Source: Flavobacteriaceae bacterium CG2_30_34_30
GTDB lineage: Bacteria > Bacteroidota > Bacteroidia > Flavobacteriales > Flavobacteriaceae
Direction of reading: 5' to 3'
Assembly (NCBI GenBank): GCA_001873105.1
Contig: MNYN01000001.1
Span: 1 to 64,000, forward strand
Length of the DNA stretch: 64,000 bases
A program made the translations under genes and the position numbers. This document shows positions 1 to 9,705 of this stretch, piece by piece. The notes under the pieces are model-generated. The model saw only the letters and a program-made list of their open reading frames with translations. It searched no databases and was not told the origin of the DNA. Within the stretch, counting starts at the first letter, position 1, and each line of letters starts with the position of its first letter.

Positions 1-5
1 TATTG

Positions 6-467
6 TTATTCTATCCATTCAAATAAATATTCATTTTTATATTCTACATTGAATTTGTTTAACAATTCAATATATTCTTCTTTAAATGTTTTCTTTTTAT
101 GATGTTCTTTCTGATTCATGATATACGCAATTACATTATCTAATTGAGAATGATTGTAAGAAAAAGCACCGAAGCCAGATTGCCATTGAAAATGTAATGG
201 GCAAAATTTATTTTCTTTGATAAAATCGTTGCTTGACTTTTTCACTTCTCTTACCAAATCAGATAAACAACAAGTTGGTTTCATCCCGATAAGAAAATGG
301 ATGTGATTGGGAATTCCATTAATGGCTAACATTTTTTGTTCTTTATTTTGAACAATACCGGTAATGTATTTATACAATTGTTCTTCCCATGAATGGTTTA
401 TTAACGAGCTTCTGCCTTTTACTGCAAAAACGACTTGAATGTAAATTTGTGTGTAAGTATCTGCCAT
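6..467 (-). CDS. IS200-like HUH transposase, RAYT-type (copy 1)
   Basis: 153 aa; HUH motif in NGIPNHIHFLIG, downstream Tyr region VIAYIMNQKEHH; typical Y1_Tnp length. Confidence 0.9.
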   Translation of the reverse strand: MADTYTQIYIQVVFAVKGRSSLINHSWEEQLYKYITGIVQNKEQKMLAINGIPNHIHFLIGMKPTCCLSDLVREVKKSSNDFIKENKFCPLHFQWQSGFGAFSYNHSQLDNVIAYIMNQKEHHKKKTFKEEYIELLNKFNVEYKNEYLFEWIE

Positions 468-533
468 TTATTGGATATATTTAATTAGGGAGTGTTTTTT
501 ATTTATATCAAATGTATTCAAAATATTTGATTC

Positions 534-948
534 GACCCCTCTGGGGTCGTCGTGTGACGCTAATATTATTTTCTATAAACGTTTGACCCCTCTGGGGTCC
601 TCGTGTGGTGCTAATTTGATTTTCTATAAACGTTTGACCCCTCTGGGGTCTTCTTTTGTTTTTGTGATTTTCTGTTATAATGTTGTTGAACCCAGTAGGT
701 TCCAATGTGTATAGAAAAGATGGATACATTGAAAAGGAACCCATCGGGTTCCAATGTTTATAGCAAAATAAGAATATATTGAAAGGAACCCAGCAGGTTC
801 CAAAGTTTATAGCAAAAGAAGCTTATTTAAAAGGAACCCAGCGGGTTCCAATGTTTATAGCAAAATAAGAATAGATTGAAAAGGAACCCAGCAGGTTCCA
901 ATGTGTATAGAAAAGAAGAATACATTAAAAAGGAACCCAGTGGGTTCC
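534..948. repeat. Array of REP-like hairpins, copy 1: 3x GACCCCTCTGGGGTC then 6x (G)GAACCC-NNN-(G/A)GGTTCC
   Basis: Palindromes start at 534, 585, 636 (class A) and 688, 736, 785, 833, 883, 932 (class B), period ~48-52 bp. Confidence 0.9.
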
Positions 949-977
949 AATGTTTATTGCCGATTTTTGATGTATTG

Positions 978-1439
978 TTATTCTATCCATTCAAATAAAT
1001 ATTCATTTTTATATTCTACATTGAATTTGTTTAACAATTCAATATATTCTTCTTTAAATGTTTTCTTTTTATGATGTTCTTTCTGATTCATGATATACGC
1101 AATTACATTATCTAATTGAGAATGATTGTAAGAAAAAGCACCGAAGCCAGATTGCCATTGAAAATGTAATGGGCAAAATTTATTTTCTTTGATAAAATCG
1201 TTGCTTGACTTTTTCACTTCTCTTACCAAATCAGATAAACAACAAGTTGGTTTCATCCCGATAAGAAAATGGATGTGATTGGGAATTCCATTAATGGCTA
1301 ACATTTTTTGTTCTTTATTTTGAACAATACCGGTAATGTATTTATACAATTGTTCTTCCCATGAATGGTTTATTAACGAGCTTCTGCCTTTTACTGCAAA
1401 AACGACTTGAATGTAAATTTGTGTGTAAGTATCTGCCAT
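978..1439 (-). CDS. IS200-like HUH transposase, RAYT-type (copy 2, identical protein)
   Basis: Protein identical to ORF 6..467; offset exactly 972 bp. Confidence 0.9.
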   Translation of the reverse strand: MADTYTQIYIQVVFAVKGRSSLINHSWEEQLYKYITGIVQNKEQKMLAINGIPNHIHFLIGMKPTCCLSDLVREVKKSSNDFIKENKFCPLHFQWQSGFGAFSYNHSQLDNVIAYIMNQKEHHKKKTFKEEYIELLNKFNVEYKNEYLFEWIE

Positions 1440-1505
1440 TTATTGGATATATTTAATTAGGGAGTGTTTTTTATTTATATCAAATGTATTCAAAATATTT
1501 GATTC

Positions 1506-1969
1506 GACCCCTCTGGGGTCGTCGTGTGACGCTAATATTATTTTCTATAAACGTTTGACCCCTCTGGGGTCCTCGTGTGGTGCTAATTTGATTTTCTATA
1601 AACGTTTGACCCCTCTGGGGTCTTCTTTTGTTTTTGTGATTTTCTGTTATAATGTTGTTGAACCCAGTAGGTTCCAATGTGTATAGAAAAGATGGATACA
1701 TTGAAAAGGAACCCATCGGGTTCCAATGTTTATAGCAAAATAAGAATATATTGAAAGGAACCCAGCAGGTTCCAAAGTTTATAGCAAAAGAAGCTTATTT
1801 AAAAGGAACCCAGCGGGTTCCAATGTTTATAGCAAAATAAGAATAGATTGAAAAGGAACCCAGCAGGTTCCAATGTGTATAGAAAAGAAGAATACATTAA
1901 AAAGGAACCCAGTGGGTTCCAATGTTTATAGAAAAGAGGAATAGATTGAAAAGGAACCCAGCGGGTTCC
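1506..1969. repeat. Array of REP-like hairpins, copy 2: 3 class A + 7 class B
   Basis: Same hairpins shifted by 972 bp plus one extra class B unit at 1953-1969. Confidence 0.9.
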
Positions 1970-1980
1970 AATGTTTATAA

Positions 1981-2055
1981 CCTACAAGCGACGTAGTGGC
2001 AAATGCAGGGACGAAATTTTTAAAAGCCAAAAAATTAGAAGAATTCATAGAATGA
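1981..2055 (+). pseudogene. Possible C-terminal gene remnant (..SDVVANAGTKFLKAKKLEEFIE*)
   Basis: Short protein-like reading frame ending in TGA, with an in-frame stop just upstream at 1978, abutting the hairpin array. Confidence 0.3.
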
Positions 2056-2149
2056 TTTTCCAATATACCCAGCGACAATGATTTTATCATAACCATCTTG
2101 AACTTTTCATTTTTTGAAATCTTCGTCTTTAATTTTCCTTCATTTTACT

Positions 2150-2157
2150 TATCTTTG
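2150..2157 (+). promoter_or_regulatory. Bacteroidota -7 box TATCTTTG
   Basis: TAnnTTTG ~20 bp upstream of ATG 2177. Confidence 0.5.
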
Positions 2158-2176
2158 CACTTCTAAAAAACTAACT

Positions 2177-3109
2177 ATGAAAGACGGGATTTACGCAAAG
2201 TTTAATACTACAAAAGGAGCAATTACGGTAGAACTTACTTACCAACAAACCCCAGGAACGGTGGGTAATTTTGTTGCGTTAGCAGAAGGCACCCTTGAAA
2301 ATACTGCAAAAAAACAAGGGCAAGCCTTTTATGACGGTCTTGTTTTTCATCGGGTAATACCGGATTTTATGGTACAAGGAGGCGATCCAAAAGGCACGGG
2401 GACTGGAGGACCGGGTTACCAATTTGAGGATGAATTTCATCCCGATTTGCGTCATGATGCACCCGGCATTCTTTCTATGGCAAATTCAGGACCCAACTCC
2501 AATGGTAGTCAGTTTTTTATTACCCATGTGCCTACCCCTTGGTTAGATGGCAAACATACCGTTTTTGGGAAAGTGGTGGAAGGACAAGAAGTTGTTGACA
2601 GCATTGGTCAAGGAGATATTTTAGAAACTCTGGAAATCGTTAGAGTAGGATCAGAAGCCAAGCAATGGAATGCGGTGGAGACTTTTCGACAATTTGCTGG
2701 AGCAAAAGAAGCAAGACAAGCTGCTGCCAAGAAAAAACAAGAAGAATTATTAGGAAAGCTATCGGAAGGCTTTGAAAAAACCCCAAGCGGATTGCGCTAT
2801 AAAATAACACAAAAAGGAAGTGGTAAATCCCCTATGAAGGGCGATATCGTTTCGGTACACTACGAAGGGATGTTTACCGATGGTGGCGTTTTTGACTCTT
2901 CTATTAAACGTGGGAATCCTATAGATTTTCCTATAGGAAAGGGCAATGTTATAGAAGGATGGGATGAAGGCATAATGCTTTTAGGTGTGGGCGACAAAGC
3001 ACGTTTTGTGATTCCATCGGATTTGGCTTATGGTGAACAAGGTGCAGGTGGTGTAATTCCTCCTAATGCCACTTTGGTATTTGATGTAGAATTGGTAAAA
3101 ATAAAATAA
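2177..3109 (+). CDS. Peptidylprolyl isomerase, cyclophilin + FKBP two-domain
   Basis: N-terminal cyclophilin ([35 protein letters not shown]) and C-terminal FKBP ([39 protein letters not shown]); start moved to internal ATG 2177. Confidence 0.9.
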   Translation: MKDGIYAKFNTTKGAITVELTYQQTPGTVGNFVALAEGTLENTAKKQGQAFYDGLVFHRVIPDFMVQGGDPKGTGTGGPGYQFEDEFHPDLRHDAPGILSMANSGPNSNGSQFFITHVPTPWLDGKHTVFGKVVEGQEVVDSIGQGDILETLEIVRVGSEAKQWNAVETFRQFAGAKEARQAAAKKKQEELLGKLSEGFEKTPSGLRYKITQKGSGKSPMKGDIVSVHYEGMFTDGGVFDSSIKRGNPIDFPIGKGNVIEGWDEGIMLLGVGDKARFVIPSDLAYGEQGAGGVIPPNATLVFDVELVKIK

Positions 3110-3165
3110 ACCCAAACTTTTTTAATTTCGTCTTGGTTTTAAATACGATTGTTTTTGATACCAAA

Positions 3166-3720
3166 TTATTTCCATTTGATATTACATCCCATACTTGGTT
3201 TTTGATCTATGCGTTGTGGGCTATTGTTCAAAATGCTGTCCAATGCTTCTCGTAGGTCTCTTCCGTTGGGTTGAATACTATTTCCGGGTCTGGAATGGTC
3301 TAATTGTCCTCGATATACTAATTTTAGTTCCTCGTCAAACACGTAAAAATCGGGTGTACAAGCAGCGTTGTAAGCTTTAGCGACCTCTTGGGTTTCATCA
3401 AAAAGATAGGGGAAGCCATAGTCTAACTCCTCGGCACGGAGAACCATTTCTTCAGGGCCATCCTGAGGGTAGGCAACCACATCGTTGCTATTGATAGCTA
3501 CAAAACCAAAGCCTTGGACTCTATAGTCATTGGCTACACGAACAATTTCTTCGTTTACATGTTTTACATAGGGGCAATGGTTGCAAAGAAACATAACCAC
3601 AGTGCCATGTTTACCGATAACATCGTAAAGCGTTACCCACTCCTTAGTGATTACATCTAGAAGTTTAAAATCTGGTGCTTTTGTGCCTAGTGCCAGCATC
3701 GTGGAAGCGGTAAGAGTCAT
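3166..3720 (-). CDS. Thioredoxin-like / AhpC-TSA family protein
   Basis: LGTKAPDFKL, CNHCPYV active-site-like motif. Confidence 0.85.
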   Translation of the reverse strand: MTLTASTMLALGTKAPDFKLLDVITKEWVTLYDVIGKHGTVVMFLCNHCPYVKHVNEEIVRVANDYRVQGFGFVAINSNDVVAYPQDGPEEMVLRAEELDYGFPYLFDETQEVAKAYNAACTPDFYVFDEELKLVYRGQLDHSRPGNSIQPNGRDLREALDSILNNSPQRIDQKPSMGCNIKWK

Positions 3721-3878
3721 ATATTAATTTTAGTTCTAAGTTACAATTAATTTAAAAGACATGCAATATTTTGTTATTTAAAAACTCTGTTAAAAGAAAG
3801 CCATATTGCGAATTAAAGTTATACCAATTGTTTGGGTATCGTTTTATAAACCATTAATTTTGGTGTAATGATTTAAAA

Positions 3879-4193
3879 ATGAGAAAGAAAATGCAAGAGA
3901 CCTATGTTACATTATCAGAGGCGATAGCTCATTTACAGCAGCTAGGCTATACGATTGATTATAACCTAAAAGAGCATGGTTTACTTGATGATTTGTTTAT
4001 GACAAGAGAAACGGAAAAGTTACAAGTAATTAAGTTTTATCGTTTTGAGGGCGAAAGCAATCCTGCGGATAATATGATTCTTTATGTATTGGATAATGCT
4101 AAAGGAAAAAAAGGATTACTTGTAGATGCTTATGGTGCAGATAGTTGTAACTTAGTGCCTGAAAAAATACAAAGAATGAATATCTTAAGATAA
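3879..4193 (+). CDS. Conserved small protein (~104 aa)
   Basis: Complete ORF, 2 bp upstream of the CsaA-like gene. Confidence 0.7.
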   Translation: MRKKMQETYVTLSEAIAHLQQLGYTIDYNLKEHGLLDDLFMTRETEKLQVIKFYRFEGESNPADNMILYVLDNAKGKKGLLVDAYGADSCNLVPEKIQRMNILR

Positions 4194-4195
4194 CT

Positions 4196-4534
4196 ATGAC
4201 AACTATTGATTGGCAGCATTTTCAAGAAGTACAGATGCGTGTAGGCACGATTATAACTGCGGAAGATTTTCCGGAAGCCAAACAACCTGCCTACAAACTA
4301 CAGATTGATTTTGGCAGGGAATTAGGCATAAAAAAATCGTCAGCACAAATCACCGAACGCTACCAAAAAGAAGAGTTGATAGGCAGACAAATTATAGCAG
4401 TAATTAATTTTCCACCCAAACAAATAGCCAACTTCATGAGCGAATGTTTGGTGCTTGGTGCGGTAGATGCTACCGGGGATGTTATCCTATTACAACCCGA
4501 AGCAAACGCAGCAAATGGGTTGCGCATATCCTAA
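4196..4534 (+). CDS. csaA: tRNA-binding domain protein, CsaA-like
   Basis: VQMRVGTIITAEDFPEAKQPAYKLQIDFG, NFPPKQIANFMSECLVLGA. Confidence 0.85.
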   Translation: MTTIDWQHFQEVQMRVGTIITAEDFPEAKQPAYKLQIDFGRELGIKKSSAQITERYQKEELIGRQIIAVINFPPKQIANFMSECLVLGAVDATGDVILLQPEANAANGLRIS

Positions 4535-4543
4535 AAGTACTCC

Positions 4544-7060
4544 TTACATAAAATCACCAAAGAAAATGGCATTCATCAATAATTTGTTGGTGCCAAACCA
4601 AAACGCTCTAAAGTTGGTGTTTTCTAGAAACAAGAGTACTTTGCCACTGCCAAAATTTTCTACTTTGAAAGCCGAACTGTTGGCGAGGTTTTTTAAATTG
4701 TCTTTAGTAATATAGCCGCTTAATAGCGGATTTTCGGTAAAAAGAATCGGGTTGTTGTAACTTTGCACATCGGGTTCTAAAAATAGGGTGGAATTTTTGA
4801 ATAAAGGCAAAGTAGAATTTTTATAGCCAAAATTCACCGGATGTGAACGGTCTAATTTTGTTTCAAATATGGCACCTCCAATTCCCTTTGCACCACGATA
4901 ATCGTTTCTTTTTTCAAAAGATATATTGGTTGCAGTATCTTTTACTTCTTTAAATGTAAGCTTAACGAGCTCATTGGAAGTTGCCCATTTTGCCGCATTT
5001 TTATAGCCTATAAATATCCCTCCGTTTTTAATCCAGGTTTTTATTTTTTCGGTATCGTTTTTATCTAAGGCATTTCCCCAACTATTCGGCAAAATAAGAT
5101 GGGTGTATCGGCTTACATCGGTGCGGCTTACATTTCGGGTGTCAAGTTTGGTAATTTTCATTGCATAGCGTTGGTCAAACAAATGCCATATTTCCCCTGC
5201 ATCGGAAGGTGTAATTCCATCTCCAACCAGTAAAGCCACTTTTGGTTTTTTGAGGGTTTTAAAATTATTACTACCTAAATCCATTCCATTTGTTCTTCCG
5301 GTGGATACACTTGTAATAGTGGTAAAGGATTCGTGAGCCACCTTAGTAAGAAATTGGGCAAGTTCTTGTGGTGTCATTTTTTGGTTTTGTACAGGGATAA
5401 GGATGGTGCCATAATCGAATTTTTTTCCATCCATTTCAAAGGGTTTTAGTCCCACTTTTGCTGTAATATCGGCTTCTAAAATTTGGTTAAGTGCTTTAGG
5501 TGTATAGTACTCATGCCATTCCATCAAATAGGCATAGTTTGAAGTAGAAAAGTCGCTAACCACAGGAGGTTTTATACTAGTAATTTCAGATCCTAACTGG
5601 TTAAGAGGCGCATTTTCATTATAATCTACATTAAAAGCAAGAGGAAACGACCAAGCGGAAATATCATAAAACAAGCTATCTTCAAAGGTGGTTCTTTTTT
5701 CAAAAATAGCTTGTATTAAGCGCGTTTGTTTTTGATTGGTAGGAACCATATAGCTGTAGCCTTTTTTATAATTTTTATCATTAAGGGTAAAATTGTCTTT
5801 GATTTCGTAAATTTTTATTTTGTGTTGCTGAAGGATTTCAGCCAAATGGTAGGCTTTTGCTGCATCTTTTTCATCACCAAATACGATAGCAGTGGTTTTG
5901 GCTTCTTTTCGGGCATTTTGAAAAAATTGGCGTTGGTAGCTTAAAATCTTTTCTCTTAATTTCACACCTGCTTCTAGGGTGGAAAGTGCGGTAACAAATT
6001 GATTTCTTATGGTAAAAGGAAAGGTTAAGATGCCATTGTCACTTTCTTGTGCATGGCCTCTAGAAGAAGCTTGTTCAAACAGAATACCTATACTTCCTTG
6101 AATATCCGGAAATGTGGAGCCTTTGCCATAATAAAAATCATCATAGTCTTCTTCCGAATAATAAAAACTTCCTATTTGGTCTAAAGCATTGGCATGAAAT
6201 TGTGCGATATCGCCGGTTAGGCTCTGATTTTTCTTAGGTGTTAACGGATGCGTTCTGGAAGGAATTCCGGGTTGAAAAAAGAAGGTTGCATTGGTGCCCA
6301 TTTCGTGGTGGTCGGTTAGGATGTTTGGGTACCATTGGTGAAAAGTTTTAATTCTAACCCTACTTTCCGGCAGTTGCGATGGTAGCCAGTCTCGGTTCAT
6401 ATCAAACCAGTAGTGGTTTGTTCTGGCACCCGGCCAGGATTCACGATATTCACGGTCGTTGGGATCTGGATTGATGTTTTCACTTTTGTGCATATTAACC
6501 CAAGTAGAAAATCGTTGCAGCCCGTCCGGGTTAAAGGACGGATCAAACAAGATGATGGTGTTGTCTAGGATTTCGTCTATTTTTGTGCCTTGTGCGGCAG
6601 CCAGATAATAGGCAACGGCTAGAGCCGCATTGCTGCCGCTGGGTTCGTTGCCGTGAATGGAAAACCCTTGGTTTATTACAATGGGCATATTGGAAAGATC
6701 TAAACCTGCCCCATCAGCTTCCGAAAGGTTAAGGTGTTTTAACCGAATATTTTCGATATTTTCATGGTTTTTAGGTGAGGTGATAGTGAGTAAAATAAGC
6801 GGTCTGCCTTCTATGGTTACGCCTCGGTTTTCAATGGTTATTCTATTACTGCTATTAGCTAATGCCTGCATGTATTGAACCAATTTGTCGTGGGTAATGT
6901 GCCATTCGCCTACTTCGTGACCTATTACGCTTTTTGGTGTTGGGATGTGTTTGTTATAAGAAACATCTTGTGGTAAATAATAAGAAAGATCAAGAGGTTT
7001 GTTTTGTGCAATGCAAAAAAAGGAGGAAATAAGAAGGAGTAGGAAAATATTTTTTTTCAT
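4544..7060 (-). CDS. M14 family zinc carboxypeptidase
   Basis: Signal peptide; GFSIHGNEPSGSNAA (HxxE-like), FNPDGLQRFSTW, DHHEMGTNATFFF. Confidence 0.85.
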   Translation of the reverse strand: MKKNIFLLLLISSFFCIAQNKPLDLSYYLPQDVSYNKHIPTPKSVIGHEVGEWHITHDKLVQYMQALANSSNRITIENRGVTIEGRPLILLTITSPKNHENIENIRLKHLNLSEADGAGLDLSNMPIVINQGFSIHGNEPSGSNAALAVAYYLAAAQGTKIDEILDNTIILFDPSFNPDGLQRFSTWVNMHKSENINPDPNDREYRESWPGARTNHYWFDMNRDWLPSQLPESRVRIKTFHQWYPNILTDHHEMGTNATFFFQPGIPSRTHPLTPKKNQSLTGDIAQFHANALDQIGSFYYSEEDYDDFYYGKGSTFPDIQGSIGILFEQASSRGHAQESDNGILTFPFTIRNQFVTALSTLEAGVKLREKILSYQRQFFQNARKEAKTTAIVFGDEKDAAKAYHLAEILQQHKIKIYEIKDNFTLNDKNYKKGYSYMVPTNQKQTRLIQAIFEKRTTFEDSLFYDISAWSFPLAFNVDYNENAPLNQLGSEITSIKPPVVSDFSTSNYAYLMEWHEYYTPKALNQILEADITAKVGLKPFEMDGKKFDYGTILIPVQNQKMTPQELAQFLTKVAHESFTTITSVSTGRTNGMDLGSNNFKTLKKPKVALLVGDGITPSDAGEIWHLFDQRYAMKITKLDTRNVSRTDVSRYTHLILPNSWGNALDKNDTEKIKTWIKNGGIFIGYKNAAKWATSNELVKLTFKEVKDTATNISFEKRNDYRGAKGIGGAIFETKLDRSHPVNFGYKNSTLPLFKNSTLFLEPDVQSYNNPILFTENPLLSGYITKDNLKNLANSSAFKVENFGSGKVLLFLENTNFRAFWFGTNKLLMNAIFFGDFM

Positions 7061-7090
7061 TGTTGAAAGATTTATTAGGGTTAAAGATAA

Positions 7091-7122
7091 AAAAACCGCT
7101 CCACTAAGGGAACGGTTTTAAA
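7091..7122 (-). terminator. Hairpin terminator downstream of the DUF3276 gene
   Basis: aaaaaccgctccactaagggaacggtttta with A/T tracts on both sides. Confidence 0.55.
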
Positions 7123-7145
7123 AATTTTATTAAAGGATTAAGCAA

Positions 7146-7544
7146 TTAAATATCTTCAAAGTTGATATTGGTAAAACTATCGCTATTTCTTGGAATCTCT
7201 GATTTCTCAACATCCGATTTTCCTGGAGTATCTAAACCATTTTCTTTTTTAAAGTCTTTTTGGTGGCGTTCACTAATTACTTCTTCTCCTTTTTCTTCAA
7301 TGATATAGTCAATCATTTCATTGATGTTTTCTCTAAAGCTGGCAAAATCTTCTTTGTATAAATAAATTTTGTGTTTTTTGTAGTGAAAAGAACCATCATC
7401 ATTGGTAAATTTTTTGCTTTCGGTAATAGTAAGGTAGTAATCTCCGGCTTTCGTTGCTCTCACATCAAAGAAATAAGTTCTTCTACCGGCACGTAAAACT
7501 TTTGAGTAGATTTCTTCTTGCTCCATCATTTCGTTATCGCTCAT
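7146..7544 (-). CDS. DUF3276 / PUR-alpha-like protein
   Basis: SKVLRAGRRTYFFDVRATKAGDYYLTITESKK..HKIYLYKEDF. Confidence 0.8.
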   Translation of the reverse strand: MSDNEMMEQEEIYSKVLRAGRRTYFFDVRATKAGDYYLTITESKKFTNDDGSFHYKKHKIYLYKEDFASFRENINEMIDYIIEEKGEEVISERHQKDFKKENGLDTPGKSDVEKSEIPRNSDSFTNINFEDI

Positions 7545-7612
7545 AATATATTTTGTTTTTAACTTTATTATAAGTCAAAAATCTAAAAAAAATACCTATT
7601 GACCAACTAAAA

Positions 7613-9370
7613 TTAACTTTCTTTTTCTAAAAGTTGTTTTGCATATAATTCTTTGTAATAGCCATCGGTTTCTATCAACTGATTGTGAGTACCTTGTTGT
7701 ATAATTTTGCCTTCTTGAAGGACTATAATTTTATCGGCATTTCTGGCTGCAGAAATACGGTGACTGACTAAAATGGTCGTTTTTCCTTTGGAAAGTTTTT
7801 TCAAATTGCTTAAAACTTCTTCCTCGGTTTCTGTATCTACTGCAGAAAGACAATCGTCAAAAAGATATATGGTAGGGTTTTTAATTAAAGCCCGTGCTAT
7901 GGAAACACGTTGTTTTTGACCACCACTTAGGGTAATTCCCCTTTCCCCTAATACGGTTTCATATTTTTTTGTGAAACCCATTATATTTTTGTGCACTGAG
8001 GCATTTTTTGCCATTTTTACAATGTCTTCATCAGTGGCATCCTCTTTGCCAAATTTGATGTTATTGGCAATACTGTCGCTAAATAAGAAAGAATCTTGGG
8101 GTACATACCCTATAGCTTCTCTTAAACTAGTAAGGTTGTGTTTTTTTATGGGTATATCGTCTAAAAGTAACTCCCCCGATTGTAGGTCATACAGCCTGCC
8201 TATGAGTTCGAGTATGGTGGATTTTCCGGAGCCTGTATTTCCAATAATGGCTAGTGTTTCCCCCGGATTTACAGAAAAAGAAACATTTTTTAAAGCCGTG
8301 ATGTTCGTGTCTGGATAGGTAAACGAAGCATTTTTAAATTCAATTTTACCTTGAATAGGAAAAATTTGGTTATTGGCATTGATGATTTCCGGTTTTTCTT
8401 TAAGAAACTCGTTAATTCGTTTTTGAGAAGCTTCGGCTTGTTGCACCATAGAAGTCACCCAACCCACCACGGCAACCGGCCAAGTGAGCATATTCACAAA
8501 AATTAAAAATTCAACAATAGTGCCCAATTCTTTTATCTGTCCATTGATGTATTGGTTACCGCCAATATAAACCACCATTAAGTTACTCGCTCCTATAAGC
8601 AACAACATTAAAGGAAAAAACAAAGCCTGAACTTTTACCAAATCTAGATTTTTATCTTTACTATCATTTGCCAATTCCACAAAATTGGCATTAGTTTGTG
8701 GCTCCATAGCATAGGCTTTTACCACAAAAATACCACTAAACGATTCTTGGGTAAAAGTGGTTAGTTTGGAAAGGTATTGTTGTACTATAGTACTTCTTTT
8801 ATTTATTGCTACACTTAAGCGGTAAATGGCAAAGGAAAGAATAGGCAGTGGAGCAATGGTATAAAGCGTTAGCAAAGGAGCCTGGCTATACATATACCAA
8901 ATTACAATAATAAATAAGGAGATGGTTTGTACACTATACATAAGTGCAGGTCCGGCATACATTCTAACTTTAGAAACGTCTTCACTGATTCGGTTCATGA
9001 GGTCACCGGTTCGGTTACTTTTATAGAAATTAAGAGAAAGTGCTTGGTAGTGTTTATATACTTCGTTTTTTAAATCAAACTCAATACGTCTTGACACTAC
9101 AATAAAAGTTTGCCGCATCAAAAAAGTAAAAAGAGCAGCAATAAGTGTGGCACCAATAATAATAGCAATATTAATAAGTAGTTCTTTTTTTACAATGGCA
9201 ATCTCTATCGTTTCTTTATCGATGTATCTTTTGATGCTATTTACCGATTCGCCAATAAGTTTTGGGGTAACAAGGGCAAGTATTCTTGCAATGATTGTTA
9301 TTACAAGACCTAAAAGAAGTCTTCCTCTGTATTTTACAAAATATTTATGTAGGTGTTTTAATTCTTTCAT
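7613..9370 (-). CDS. ABC transporter, fused permease/ATPase (MsbA-like)
   Basis: Walker A GNTGSGKST, signature LSGGQKQRVSIARAL, N-terminal TM domain. Confidence 0.95.
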   Translation of the reverse strand: MKELKHLHKYFVKYRGRLLLGLVITIIARILALVTPKLIGESVNSIKRYIDKETIEIAIVKKELLINIAIIIGATLIAALFTFLMRQTFIVVSRRIEFDLKNEVYKHYQALSLNFYKSNRTGDLMNRISEDVSKVRMYAGPALMYSVQTISLFIIVIWYMYSQAPLLTLYTIAPLPILSFAIYRLSVAINKRSTIVQQYLSKLTTFTQESFSGIFVVKAYAMEPQTNANFVELANDSKDKNLDLVKVQALFFPLMLLLIGASNLMVVYIGGNQYINGQIKELGTIVEFLIFVNMLTWPVAVVGWVTSMVQQAEASQKRINEFLKEKPEIINANNQIFPIQGKIEFKNASFTYPDTNITALKNVSFSVNPGETLAIIGNTGSGKSTILELIGRLYDLQSGELLLDDIPIKKHNLTSLREAIGYVPQDSFLFSDSIANNIKFGKEDATDEDIVKMAKNASVHKNIMGFTKKYETVLGERGITLSGGQKQRVSIARALIKNPTIYLFDDCLSAVDTETEEEVLSNLKKLSKGKTTILVSHRISAARNADKIIVLQEGKIIQQGTHNQLIETDGYYKELYAKQLLEKES

Positions 9371-9415
9371 ACCAATTTCAAAAAAGCAGAAAACCGATTT
9401 TTAATTCTGCAATTA

Positions 9416-9423
9416 TATTTTTG
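9416..9423 (+). promoter_or_regulatory. Bacteroidota -7 box TATTTTTG, apparently orphan
   Basis: TAnnTTTG with no CDS start for ~280 bp downstream. Confidence 0.35.
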
Positions 9424-9650
9424 CACGTTAAAATGTGTTTGCCGTGGTTTATAAACTAGACGAAAGAATATAGATAAAAGATAGTAGTCTATAGGTTTAT
9501 TAATCAATTATTTGTCAAATTAAATTTTAAAATATATTATCGTCGATTTAATATAATACATTCTTTTAAACCATCTGTACTTTCAATATGGATACTTGAA
9601 TCTATAAAAATCATTTCTCACATTTTTATAGAATCTAGCAAAATAAACCG

Positions 9651-9658
9651 TATTTTTG
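9651..9658 (+). promoter_or_regulatory. Bacteroidota -7 box TATTTTTG for the leucine dehydrogenase gene
   Basis: TAnnTTTG ~50 bp upstream of ATG 9706. Confidence 0.5.
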
Positions 9659-9705
9659 CACCTCTTTTTTAAAGGAATCTATTACTAAATATTTATATAA
9701 CCATT

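Larger units (their letters stand above)
1..1929. repeat. Tandem direct duplication, unit ~972 bp (RAYT gene + hairpin array)
   Basis: Sequence from position 1 recurs from position 973; match continues to ~957/1929 where copy 1 reads tgtttattgccgat and copy 2 reads tgtttatagaaaag. Confidence 0.95.

Noticed and set aside
508-744. 78-aa ORF (and identical copy 1480..1716) with repeated RRPQRGQTFIEN motifs
   Set aside because: It is a translation through the GACCCCTCTGGGGTC hairpin array, so the protein repeat only mirrors the DNA repeat
534-1969. Possible CRISPR array
   Set aside because: Repeats are short self-complementary hairpins with conserved, similar linkers rather than unique spacers, there are no cas genes, and an adjacent RAYT explains it better
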